This document shows positions 1-8,092 of a stretch of 64,000 nucleotides of DNA, piece by piece. This stretch comes from UKL13-2 sp044229235 (GTDB lineage: Bacteria > Pseudomonadota > Gammaproteobacteria > Burkholderiales > Usitatibacteraceae), in NCBI GenBank assembly GCA_044229235.1, contig JBGATH010000010.1, forward strand, positions 1 through 64,000, read 5' to 3'. Both the position numbers and the translations under genes were made by a program. The notes under the pieces were generated by a model that did not search any database, was not told the origin of the DNA, and worked only from the letters and a program-made list of their open reading frames with translations. How positions within the stretch are numbered: position 1 is the first letter of the stretch; every line of letters starts with the position of its first letter.

Positions 1-198
1 TAACGTTCTTCCAAGGTGAGGGGCGAACCACTCATAGCGGCTTCCTTTCGTGTCAGAAGCAAAAGGGTACCGCGGTTCGTTACCTCACCCCTCCTTGCGC
101 ACGCCCTGAAGTGTCGGGACTCGTGGTTGAATCCGCGTTTATGGCTTGGGAGCCGCGCCGGCGCTGGAGTTCCACTCGCTGGGTATGGCGAACCGCTA

Positions 199-227
199 TT
201 GACCCCTCCACGTACTAGTGACTTAAT
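199..227 (+). promoter_or_regulatory. Candidate sigma-70 promoter
   Basis: TTGACC (199-204) and CTTAAT (222-227) are separated by exactly 17 bases. This would start transcription near 234, giving a leader of about 40 bases before the ATG at 275. The rest of positions 1-274 shows no convincing gene. The call rests on hexamer match and spacing only. Confidence 0.4.
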
Positions 228-274
228 GGAAGGGCAGCGGCATCACCTCTGCGCTGCACCGCAAGGGGAAAAAC

Positions 275-1846
275 ATGATCAAGGCGTTGCGTGCCGCAAT
301 TCTATCGGGTCTCGTCGTTCTCTCGATGCATGCACCGCCCGGCGCTGCGACCATTCCGGACACCATCAACTACCAGGGCTACCTCACCAGCAGCCTGGGC
401 GTGCCGGTAAACATCGGTGTGCCGATGACTTTCCGGATTTACAACGCGGCGGTAGGCGGCAGCCCCTTGTGGAGCGAGACCCACGGCCCGATCCCCGTCG
501 TTAACGGCAATTTCAATGTTTCGCTGGGCTCGGTCACGCCGATCAACTTGAACTTCGACGTGCCGTACTGGATCACGCTCGAAGTGGGTACAGATGGCGA
601 AATGCTGCCACGGCAGGCAATGAGCACCATTCCCTATGCGGCCGTAGCTGCCGGACTGGACAGCGGGGCCCAGGTACAGGGGTCGCAAATCTCCGGTGCG
701 ATATCGACAGCCACGATTGCCGGTTCGCAGGTGACGGGCGTAATCAATGCGACCACTGCCGCGACGGCCACGGCTCTCTCCGGGACCATTACCGGCGCGC
801 AGATCACGGGTGACATCGTTGCGGCAGGCAATCTCAAGCTGGTCAATTCCACCCCGACCGCCGGCAACATCATGAAAGGCACCGTACCCTTCATCCACAA
901 TTTCGGCACCCTGAGCACGTACGTCGGCGAAGCAGCCGGCAACTTCACCCTGACCGGATCAGACAACACAGCGATCGGCGCGACGACGATGCAAGCCGTC
1001 ACCACAGGCTTCGGCAACACTGCCGCAGGGTCTCGTGCGCTCAAGGGCCTCACCACGGGTTTCCAGAACAGTGCGTTCGGCACCTCGTCGCTGATTGCCA
1101 ACACCGGCGGCAACAACAATACCGCACTCGGGCAGGGCGCGATGCTTGCCAATACGGGCGGAAGCGGCAACCTGGCCGTGGGCCTGTTTGCGCTGCAGCA
1201 CAACGTGACCGGCAACAACAACACCGCCGTCGGCATCTATGCGCTTGACGGCAACACCAGCGGCAGCGACAACATCGCGCTGGGCGCCAATGCGGGCTCG
1301 CTGGTCACTGCCGGCAGCAAGAACATTCACATCGGCAATGTCGGCAGCGCCGCCGATTCCGGCGTGATTCGCATTGGCATTACCGGTGACCAGAATGCGA
1401 TCTACCTCGCTGCGGTGCGAAGCGTTACCGTTACCTCGCCCTTGCAAGTTGTGATCGGCAGCGATGGACAGCTGGGCACGATTCCCTCGACACGCACGCG
1501 CAAGGAAGCGATCGTGGACATGGGCGATGCAAGCGACACGCTGATGCGCCTGCGGCCGGTCACGTTTCAATACACGGATCTCAACACCACAGGTGATCAT
1601 CCACGCCAATACGGCCTTATCGCGGAAGAGGTGGCCGAAGTCGCACCCGACCTGGTTGCCCATTCCGCCGACGGAAAAATTGAATCGGTTTTCTACCAGC
1701 ACCTGTCGCCGATGCTGCTGAACGAATACCAGAAGCAGCAGCGCACCATTCGCGCACAGGCCGCCGACCTGGCCGCACAGCGGGCGCGCATGGAGGCGCT
1801 GGAGCGCGATCTGGCTGAGATCAGGGCGTTGTTGCGTGCGCGCTAG
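275..1846 (+). CDS. Exported protein with YadA-like head repeats and S74 chaperone domain
   Basis: The 523-residue protein starts with a signal peptide (about residues 1-25) and a beta-rich N-terminal domain. Residues 228-355 hold several copies of a degenerate unit of about 22 residues (pattern G-x-x-NTA-x-G-x-x-AL-x-x-NTTG), like the left-handed beta-roll head repeats of trimeric autotransporters. Residues 405-465 match the Peptidase_S74 intramolecular chaperone domain of phage tailspikes and endosialidases; Ser405 lies where the family self-cleaves. The last 40 residues look like a coiled coil. A trimeric surface fibre that uses S74 for trimerisation is the likely role, by inference. AAGGGG precedes the ATG. 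No phage genes are nearby. The gene is followed 15 bases later by another exported protein. Confidence 0.75.
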   Translation: MIKALRAAILSGLVVLSMHAPPGAATIPDTINYQGYLTSSLGVPVNIGVPMTFRIYNAAVGGSPLWSETHGPIPVVNGNFNVSLGSVTPINLNFDVPYWITLEVGTDGEMLPRQAMSTIPYAAVAAGLDSGAQVQGSQISGAISTATIAGSQVTGVINATTAATATALSGTITGAQITGDIVAAGNLKLVNSTPTAGNIMKGTVPFIHNFGTLSTYVGEAAGNFTLTGSDNTAIGATTMQAVTTGFGNTAAGSRALKGLTTGFQNSAFGTSSLIANTGGNNNTALGQGAMLANTGGSGNLAVGLFALQHNVTGNNNTAVGIYALDGNTSGSDNIALGANAGSLVTAGSKNIHIGNVGSAADSGVIRIGITGDQNAIYLAAVRSVTVTSPLQVVIGSDGQLGTIPSTRTRKEAIVDMGDASDTLMRLRPVTFQYTDLNTTGDHPRQYGLIAEEVAEVAPDLVAHSADGKIESVFYQHLSPMLLNEYQKQQRTIRAQAADLAAQRARMEALERDLAEIRALLRAR

Positions 1847-1861
1847 CCTGGGGAGTCGCTC

Positions 1862-2653
1862 ATGAAATCTTCGGCCAGATTACGGCGACTGCGGCGCGGC
1901 ATCGTTTGGCTGGGCTGCATTGTTCCGGTCGGGATTGCCTGGGCCGCCGGTCAGGCCAGCACCAACTACCGGATTGCCCGCGACAACATCAGCGCCGGGG
2001 CCGCCGTGGCGAACTCGGCCAGCTTCCAGATCGCGAGGACGACGCTCGGCAACGTCGTCACCGCCGGCACCGTGAACAACAACTGCTACATCCTCAAAAC
2101 CGGCTACGGCGCGGGAGTCGGCCCGACGCCCTTTCCGCTGAACCTGCTTTCAGTGAATTCTGAAAAGACTCATGCCGCCACGGTGTATGCACAGCCCGTC
2201 AATTACAACCAGACGCTATGCGGGCGGGTGACGGTGGAGCCGCGCCTCATCGGTACCGGGCACAAGCTCATATTTCATTTCGACAACCCGATCAGCTCTC
2301 TTGGTAGCGTCACCGTGCTGGACAAATTCATGAACCCGGCCGCCACCGCCAATGCCGTATTTGCCGGCAACGATGTGATCGTTACCCTCACCGACGTCAA
2401 TGACAGCACGCGGCTAACCGTTTTATTGAACAGCCTCAATGGATCAATCCCGTCATCAACGTCGATCGGCTTCCTGGTGGGCGATGTGAACAGCTCCGGT
2501 TCCGTCACGGCTTCCGACATCGCCGCGGTAAAGGCGCATATTCCCGGCGGCGTCAACGGCACCAATTTCATTTATGACTTGGATGCAAGCGGCGGATTTG
2601 AGTCACTGGACAAGACGCTGGCAAAATCGCGGTCAGGAAGGGTCATTCCGTAG
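1862..2653 (+). CDS. Exported protein with C-terminal dockerin-like domain
   Basis: This 263-residue protein has a twin-arginine-rich, hydrophobic N-terminus (about residues 1-29) that looks like a signal peptide. The middle has no family I recognise. Residues 207-258 contain a calcium loop of dockerin type I (GDVNSSGSVTASD, acidic or polar ligands at 208, 210, 212, 214 and 219) and a second, weaker DLDASGG loop at 239-245. Such ends occur in surface proteins outside cellulosomes, where their partner is usually unknown. GGGGAG precedes the ATG. It lies 15 bases behind the S74 fibre gene, so the two are probably co-transcribed and may form one surface structure; that link is inference. Confidence 0.6.
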   Translation: MKSSARLRRLRRGIVWLGCIVPVGIAWAAGQASTNYRIARDNISAGAAVANSASFQIARTTLGNVVTAGTVNNNCYILKTGYGAGVGPTPFPLNLLSVNSEKTHAATVYAQPVNYNQTLCGRVTVEPRLIGTGHKLIFHFDNPISSLGSVTVLDKFMNPAATANAVFAGNDVIVTLTDVNDSTRLTVLLNSLNGSIPSSTSIGFLVGDVNSSGSVTASDIAAVKAHIPGGVNGTNFIYDLDASGGFESLDKTLAKSRSGRVIP

Positions 2654-2702
2654 GTTGTGATACTGAAAAAATCGGTCGATTGGTGCGACACCCTGGCATC
2701 CA

Positions 2703-2761
2703 GAATTGACGGGGCGTTCAGGCCACTTCCAGCTGGAAAGGCCCGTCAATGCTGTAGTTTT
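2703..2761. repeat. Copy 1 of dispersed ~60-base palindrome (degenerate)
   Basis: The copy lies between two convergent genes. A stem pairs ATTGACGGG with CCCGTCAAT and an inner stem pairs around GGCCACTTCCAGCTGG. The right end (CAATGCTGTAGTTTT) resembles the CAATGCTGGGGTTT and CAGTGCTGGAGTTT ends of the better copies. The outer left arm has diverged. Confidence 0.5.
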
Positions 2762-2798
2762 GGCTCGTCATGCCGATGCTGCCGGTACCAACGCCTGC

Positions 2799-4949
2799 CT
2801 ACAGGTTGCCTGCAAACAGCTTGCGCACAAACATGTCGCGAAAACTCTTGGCTTCGGCAAGTCCCAGACGTTCCAGGTATGCATGCGGCGCCTCCTTCCC
2901 TTCCCACAGGCTCCTTACGGCCATCGTCACCAGTTCGGTCGGGTGGCCGGTTGCGCGCTTGAGTCGTTTCAACGCCCGCACGATGTGCAATTCGTCCTCG
3001 GTCAGGTCGGTGCCGAACGGGAAGTCAGGCAGCAGCCCGGCTCGGCTGTGCGGATGCAATTTATCGTCCAGCATCTGCGGCAGGTTGTGGCGGAAGCGCT
3101 CGGGGATCTCATAGCGCGCGTCCAGCTTGCCTTTGGCCTTGGCTTCCTTCACCAATGCCGGCTGGAAACGTGAATCGGCAATCGCCAGCAGGCGCTTGAT
3201 CACTTCGTTGTCGGTCTGGCCGCGCAATTCGGCGACGCCGTATTCGGTGATCACCACATCGCGCAGGTGCCGCGGAATGGTGGCATTGCCGTAGTTCCAG
3301 ACGATGCTGCTGCAAACGCCATCCTTGTGCTCATGGGTGGCGCGCAGCATCATCAGCAGCCGCGCGTCGGGCAGGGCATGCGACATCGCGACGAAATTGT
3401 ATTGTCCGCCCACGCCGCTCACCACCTGCCCGGAGTCCAGCGTATCGCTGACGGCCGCGCCCAGCAGCGTGACCATCATGGTGGTGTTGATGAATCGCGC
3501 CTTCTTGCGCTGCGCGCGCTTCAGCGCATCGTCGCCATAGAGCTGGTTGATGAAAAGGATGCGATTCATGTCTATCCTGGCCAGCTCCGCCGGCGGCATG
3601 TCGCGCAGCGTCTGGTAGAAATCGCGTGGCCCGAGGAAAAAGCCGCCGGTCATGTGTACGCCGCGATCGAGCCGGCCACCCAGCATGTTGCCGGTAATCA
3701 TCGAAAACGCTTGCGGGTCATTCAGGTCGTTGGCGGCGCGTGCATGCGCGCAGACGACTTCGGTCCCGTCCAATTGCGTCTCCGGCCGCAGGATGCCGTA
3801 GTGTTTCAGAAATGCGAGGTCTTCCGCGCTGAGCCGCGGTCCGATGCGCCCGGCGTCGAGCAGGGCGCGAAGCGTGCCGGGCGTCACCGTGCCGGCATCG
3901 ATGGCGCCGCTGTTGACGAGTTCCTGCAACGTGGCATCGCCATACACCTCGCGGCGCACGATGCCGGCCTCCATGAGTTTGAGGAAGCCGTTCACGAACA
4001 TCTCGGAGCAGCCATACAGTCCTGTCGCAAAGCGATCCAGCGAGCGTCCCGCCAGGCCGTCGGGGCAGAGCGAGGCGAGCATGTCGCGGTAGGCGGCGCT
4101 GTGCCGGTCGCGCACGATCAGGGCCTGCGCGATCGCATCGCCCAGCGCGCCAATGCCGATTTGCAGCGTGCCGCCATCGTCAACCAGGCTGGAAGCGTGC
4201 AGGCCGATGGCGTAGTCCGCGGTGCTGATCTTGTTGTTGGGTGGTGCAAACACGGCATGCGTGGCCGCCTGGTCGGTGACGATGACATCGAAGAACCCGG
4301 GCGCGATTTCGGCGTCGTTCACCATGTAGGGCATTTCGCGGTTCACCACGCCGATCACCATCAGCGGCTTTTGCGCCGCGCGGATGGCTTCCACCACATC
4401 GATGCTGACATCGGTATTGCTGGACAAGGACAGCGTCAGGTCGTCGCCTTCACCGCGCGCCGCAACGGCCTGTGCCAGCACATTCAGGCCATGGCAGGCC
4501 ATGTCGCGCGCCACAAAGGTGTAGTTGGTGGAAATGTAATGCTGCTGGGCAACATCGTTGTGCAGGTAGTCGCCGGTCTTCATGAAGAACTCGAAGACTT
4601 CGATGTTGGGCGGCAATGTGCCAGCACGCAGGTCCTTCACATACTGCAGATCCGGGTAGTCGGCAAACACGCGTTTGACCAGCGGTTCCAGGAAATGGCG
4701 TTCGAGGTCGCTCTTGCCTACCGGCTTTTCCAGCGACAGCGCGGTGACGATGCGCATGCGCCGGGCCGGTTCGGACTTGATGCGGCGGTACAGTGCATTG
4801 ACGAACGGATTGGGTTTGCCCACTCCCAGTGGAATGCCAAGCACGATTTCGCCGGGCACCGTGGCCAGCAGATGGTCAACTGCAGCATCAATCGTATCCA
4901 GGAACAGCGGGTTTTTGCGGGCATCCATCACGCGCGGACCTTTCTGCAT
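2799..4949 (-). CDS. Acetyl-CoA hydrolase/transferase family protein
   Basis: The 716-residue protein belongs to the acetyl-CoA hydrolase / CoA-transferase family, which moves CoA between carboxylates or hydrolyses acyl-CoA. The C-terminal half carries the conserved GVGGQYNF (512-519) and TEYGVAELRG (568-577) segments that typify the C-terminal catalytic domain. It is longer than the usual 430-630 residues because of N-terminal and middle extensions. No signal peptide is visible, so it should be cytoplasmic. The start could instead be the ATG at 4928, which has AAAGG upstream; the ATG used here has no clear ribosome-binding site. The substrate cannot be predicted. It stands alone between convergent neighbours on one side and hsp20 on the other. 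Confidence 0.8.
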   Translation of the reverse strand: MQKGPRVMDARKNPLFLDTIDAAVDHLLATVPGEIVLGIPLGVGKPNPFVNALYRRIKSEPARRMRIVTALSLEKPVGKSDLERHFLEPLVKRVFADYPDLQYVKDLRAGTLPPNIEVFEFFMKTGDYLHNDVAQQHYISTNYTFVARDMACHGLNVLAQAVAARGEGDDLTLSLSSNTDVSIDVVEAIRAAQKPLMVIGVVNREMPYMVNDAEIAPGFFDVIVTDQAATHAVFAPPNNKISTADYAIGLHASSLVDDGGTLQIGIGALGDAIAQALIVRDRHSAAYRDMLASLCPDGLAGRSLDRFATGLYGCSEMFVNGFLKLMEAGIVRREVYGDATLQELVNSGAIDAGTVTPGTLRALLDAGRIGPRLSAEDLAFLKHYGILRPETQLDGTEVVCAHARAANDLNDPQAFSMITGNMLGGRLDRGVHMTGGFFLGPRDFYQTLRDMPPAELARIDMNRILFINQLYGDDALKRAQRKKARFINTTMMVTLLGAAVSDTLDSGQVVSGVGGQYNFVAMSHALPDARLLMMLRATHEHKDGVCSSIVWNYGNATIPRHLRDVVITEYGVAELRGQTDNEVIKRLLAIADSRFQPALVKEAKAKGKLDARYEIPERFRHNLPQMLDDKLHPHSRAGLLPDFPFGTDLTEDELHIVRALKRLKRATGHPTELVTMAVRSLWEGKEAPHAYLERLGLAEAKSFRDMFVRKLFAGNL

Positions 4950-5043
4950 TCGTCTGTGGCTGGCACCTTACCATGTGCCGGACCGGTGCTTTTCGCCGCA
5001 GGAAAATCGAGACTTTGAGCACAAGCACGGACAAATTTTGGGC

Positions 5044-5085
5044 AAAAAAAAGCGGGCGTGCGGCTAACCCGCAAAACGCCCGCTC
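5044..5085 (-). terminator. Rho-independent terminator of hsp20
   Basis: Read on the minus strand, GCGGGCGT pairs with ACGCCCGC around an inner GCGGGTTAGCCGC hairpin and is followed by a run of seven T. It begins 7 bases after the hsp20 stop codon. Confidence 0.75.
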
Positions 5086-5092
5086 AGGGAGG

Positions 5093-5518
5093 CTACTGGA
5101 TAGTGATGTGCTTGGTCTGCGCGGCCGCCTTCTTCGGCAACGTCAAGGTGAGGACGCCGTTATCCAGCTTGGCGACAACAGCCGTGTCGTCGATATCGCT
5201 GGACAGCGTGAAGGCGCGCGACACCGAACCGAAATAGCGTTCGCTGCGCAATACCTTGCCGTCCTTCTTTTCGTCTTTTTCGACCTTTACTTCACCACTG
5301 ATGCTGACGTAGTTGCCGTCGACGCTGACTTGAATGTCATCTTTTTTCACGCCGGGCATTTCGGCCTTCACCATGTATGCGGTGTCGTTCTCCTGCACAT
5401 CCAACTTGATCTGTGGCGCTTGATTCAATCCCTCAAGTCGCACCGGCCGCAAAAAATTGCGGAACACGTCGTCGACGCTATCGACGGCGAATGGGTCATA
5501 CGTGCGTAAATTGCTCAT
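5093..5518 (-). CDS. Hsp20/alpha-crystallin small heat-shock protein
   Basis: This 141-residue protein is an ATP-independent holdase that keeps unfolding proteins soluble. The alpha-crystallin domain covers about residues 38-130 and ends with the typical A-x-LDNGVLTLTLPK strand, followed by a short tail. The start at 5518 is chosen because GGAGAG sits just upstream; an ATG 33 bases earlier lacks such a site. A strong terminator follows, so it appears to be a single-gene unit. The 155-base leader region contains a perfect 14-base palindrome (5613-5626). No sigma-32 promoter was convincing. Confidence 0.9.
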   Translation of the reverse strand: MSNLRTYDPFAVDSVDDVFRNFLRPVRLEGLNQAPQIKLDVQENDTAYMVKAEMPGVKKDDIQVSVDGNYVSISGEVKVEKDEKKDGKVLRSERYFGSVSRAFTLSSDIDDTAVVAKLDNGVLTLTLPKKAAAQTKHITIQ

Positions 5519-5612
5519 ATTTCTCTCCGTCTCTGGTTGAAGGGAGCGCACGGCACATCACTGTGTTCGGGCGCTGGCACCAATTATTGTGTGCCGGGCG
5601 GGAATCAGCGGA

Positions 5613-5626
5613 TTGACGATCGTCAA
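5613..5626. promoter_or_regulatory. Perfect 14-base palindrome upstream of hsp20
   Basis: TTGACGATCGTCAA is a perfect inverted repeat 95 bases upstream of the hsp20 start. It could be an operator for a dimeric regulator or include a -35 element (TTGACG). No matching -10 at 17 bases was seen, so its role is open. Confidence 0.35.
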
Positions 5627-5673
5627 CCGCCAAGCGAATTTCCGCCCGGGACCGTGCCAGTCCAGCGGCGCGA

Positions 5674-6279
5674 TCAGAACCGCCAGCCGATGCCCACGCT
5701 GATGAGGTTCGGGTCCACCTGCAGGGTGGTCAGCTTGTTGCCGGCGACCTTGACATCGGCTTCGATATTGACGCGCTTGAAGTCGAGGTTCAGGTACATG
5801 TTCTTCGAGATCTCGATATCCGCGCCAACCTGCAGCGCGAAGCCGACGCTGCTCTTGTCGGTGGTGATACCCGAAGGCAGCGAGGCACTCATGAAGCGCG
5901 TGTAGTTCACACCGGCACCGACATACGGATTGAAGGTCGCGCCAGGCAGGAACTGGTATTGCAGCATCAGCGCCGGTGGCAGGTGCTTGATCGTGCCGAT
6001 CTTGCCGCCCTGCAGCGAAACATCGTGGCGCTGCGGGTAGGTCAGCACCAGTTCGGCGGAAACGTTGCGGGTGAAGTTGTAGGCGAAATCAATCTCCGGG
6101 AAGGTCTTGTCATTGATGGACACCTTCGCACCGGCAACATTGGGGGAATTGCCGTTATCTACCTGCATGTGGAGCGCGCGCACCCGCACCATCCACGGTG
6201 CATCCTGCGCCAGTGACGGTTGCGCAAATGCCACACCTGCCAAGGCTAATATCAGCCATTTCGCTTGCTTCGCTTGCAT
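5674..6279 (-). CDS. ompW: OmpW-family outer membrane protein
   Basis: The 201-residue product has a signal peptide (about residues 1-26, ending SLAQ-DA) and the pattern of OmpW, an eight-stranded outer-membrane beta-barrel with a hydrophobic channel. Supporting features are alternating beta strands, the segment VGAGVNYTRF and the C-terminal strand that ends in aromatic Phe (GIGWRF), the usual BAM recognition signal. The start at 6279 puts the signal peptide at the N-terminus; the frame stays open further upstream but that part reads through promoter DNA. An FNR-like box lies 68 bases upstream, consistent with the oxygen control known for ompW in enterobacteria. Confidence 0.85.
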   Translation of the reverse strand: MQAKQAKWLILALAGVAFAQPSLAQDAPWMVRVRALHMQVDNGNSPNVAGAKVSINDKTFPEIDFAYNFTRNVSAELVLTYPQRHDVSLQGGKIGTIKHLPPALMLQYQFLPGATFNPYVGAGVNYTRFMSASLPSGITTDKSSVGFALQVGADIEISKNMYLNLDFKRVNIEADVKVAGNKLTTLQVDPNLISVGIGWRF

Positions 6280-6346
6280 CTTCAGTCTCGCTTTCTCATC
6301 GTCTTGAATGGGAAAGCACATTTTGTGCGACGCAACAAAGTGTGAT

Positions 6347-6360
6347 TTGATGTGAGTCAA
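6347..6360 (-). promoter_or_regulatory. FNR/ANR-like box upstream of ompW
   Basis: TTGAT-GTGA-GTCAA matches 9 of 10 positions of the FNR consensus TTGAT-N4-ATCAA. On the minus strand a weak -10 (CAAAAT, 6320-6325) would place the start of transcription near 6313, putting the box centre close to -41, the class II activator position. That geometry is inference. Confidence 0.5.
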
Positions 6361-6652
6361 ACGAGCGGCACACGCGATCGATGGCGACGGGATTTCACGC
6401 GATGCGGGCGCGGTCGGCGTGGCAGGCGGTCCCACGGTGAGTCGCGCATTACGCGCCTCCCGGGATGGGCAAATGCGTGGGTGCACTCTGGACTGCGAAC
6501 GAAATTGCGCGCGCCCGGTCACGCAGGGAGGTGCGCCGGTCGCACCGCACCGAGGTCCTTACAGGCGCGAAGCGGTGCAACGCGCGGTCTTGACTTGCCA
6601 GCCTGCTCAGTGGCCGACACGCTGGCCACTCGCAGCGGTTTCCGGAAGATGC
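6361..6652. other. Intergenic region without recognised gene
   Basis: The rest of the spacer between ompW and the phosphomannomutase gene holds a short hairpin (AGTGGCC/GGCCACT, 6609-6630) but no T run. Reading frames here lack start signals and family features. Confidence 0.4.
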
Positions 6653-8029
6653 CTAAAAAGGCAGCGGGATTGCGGGCTCTGCAGCCGTCAACACTCGCCG
6701 AAAATCGGCCTTGATGCGTTCCAGCGCCGCCTCGGTCTCGGCTTCAAATCTAATGACGATTACCGGCGTGGTATTCGATGCCCGCGCCAGGCCGAAGCCG
6801 TCCGGGTATTCGACGCGCACGCCGTCGATGGTGATGACTTCGGTGGCCCCCTCGAACTTCGCGCTGCGTTGCAGTTCTTCAACCAGGCGATGCGGCTCGC
6901 CTTCCTGTAGCTTCCAGTTCAGTTCCGGCGTTGAAACCGCATCCGGCAGTTCCTTCAACGGCGTACTGGCATCGGCGTAGGCACTGACGATTTCGAGCAG
7001 GCGCGCGCCACAGTAGAGGGCATCATCGAAGCCGTACCAGCGCTCTTTGAAGAAGATGTGGCCGCTCATTTCGCCGGCCAGGGGCGCGCCGGTTTCCTTG
7101 AGCTTGAGCTTCAGCAGTGAATGGCCGGTCTTGTACATGGTCGGCCTGCCGCCACGGTCGCGAATCCATTTGAACAGGTTGCGCGATGACTTCACGTCGA
7201 AAATGATTTCGCCGCCGGGCACGCGCGACAGCACGTCGGCGGCAAACAGCATCAGCTGCCGGTCCGGAAAAATGATCTCCCCGTCCTTGGTGACCACGCC
7301 GAGGCGATCGCCGTCACCGTCGAATGCCAGACCAATTTCCGCGTCGGTTTCCTTCAAGGTGCGGATCACATCCTGCAGGTTCTTTGGCACCGCGGGATCG
7401 GGGTGGTGGTTGGGGAAGGTGCCGTCCACGTCACAGAACAACTCGATGACGTCGCAGCCCATTTCGCGGAACAGGCGCGGCGCGTAGGCGCCCGGTGCGC
7501 CGTTGCCGCAATCGACCACGACTTTCATCTTGCGTCGCAACTTGGCGTCGCCGGTGATGCGATTCATGTAGGCGTCGGTGATGTCCGCCGTTGCGTAGCT
7601 GCCGCTGCCGGTGTCGAAATCATCGGCCTCGATGCGGCGCAGCAACACCTGGATGGCATCCAGCGCCAGCGTGTCGCCCTGGATGACCATCTTGATGCCG
7701 TTGTAGTCGGGCGGATTGTGCGAGCCGGTAATCATCACCGCCGAGCCGGTATTGAGATGCACGGCGCCGAAATAGGTCATCGGCGTGACCACCATGCCGA
7801 TGTCGATGACATGCACGCCGGTGCTCTGGATGCCGCGCGCCAGCGCCTTGGCGAAAGCCGGGCCCGACAGCCGGCCGTCGCGGCCGATGGTGATGTGGGT
7901 GCCGCCGCGGCGCCGGGCCTCGGTGCCCAGTGCCTTGCCGATCAGTTCGACCGTTTCCTCGGTAAGCGATTTGCCGACGATGCCGCGAATGTCGTAGGCC
8001 TTGAAAATTTCTGTCGCAACTTTGCTCAT
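6653..8029 (-). CDS. algC: Phosphomannomutase/phosphoglucomutase
   Basis: The 458-residue enzyme belongs to the alpha-D-phosphohexomutase family and interconverts mannose or glucose 6- and 1-phosphates for sugar-nucleotide and exopolysaccharide synthesis. Visible motifs are TGSHNPP with the phosphoserine (Ser103), the magnesium loop DGDGDR (237-242), the sugar-binding GEMSGH (319-324) and the C-terminal phosphate loop RASNTTP (about 426-432). The length equals that of Pseudomonas AlgC. The name algC is used for the family; manB or pgm would fit equally. It lies 63 bases downstream of the YheT-type gene on the same strand and may be transcribed with the secretion operon. Confidence 0.88.
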   Translation of the reverse strand: MSKVATEIFKAYDIRGIVGKSLTEETVELIGKALGTEARRRGGTHITIGRDGRLSGPAFAKALARGIQSTGVHVIDIGMVVTPMTYFGAVHLNTGSAVMITGSHNPPDYNGIKMVIQGDTLALDAIQVLLRRIEADDFDTGSGSYATADITDAYMNRITGDAKLRRKMKVVVDCGNGAPGAYAPRLFREMGCDVIELFCDVDGTFPNHHPDPAVPKNLQDVIRTLKETDAEIGLAFDGDGDRLGVVTKDGEIIFPDRQLMLFAADVLSRVPGGEIIFDVKSSRNLFKWIRDRGGRPTMYKTGHSLLKLKLKETGAPLAGEMSGHIFFKERWYGFDDALYCGARLLEIVSAYADASTPLKELPDAVSTPELNWKLQEGEPHRLVEELQRSAKFEGATEVITIDGVRVEYPDGFGLARASNTTPVIVIRFEAETEAALERIKADFRRVLTAAEPAIPLPF

Positions 8030-8092
8030 GGTGTTTTCCGTTGAATGTGTAATGCGAATCCTGGCGGCGCGGCGCGAGGCCGGTCGCCGTAT

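Noticed and set aside
16..504. A 162-codon frame at the window start
   Set aside because: It overlaps the signal peptide and first domain of the S74 gene in another frame and has no ribosome-binding site or family match.
3267..5018. A 583-codon plus-strand frame
   Set aside because: It is antisense to the acetyl-CoA hydrolase gene, with no start signal and a shadow-like composition.
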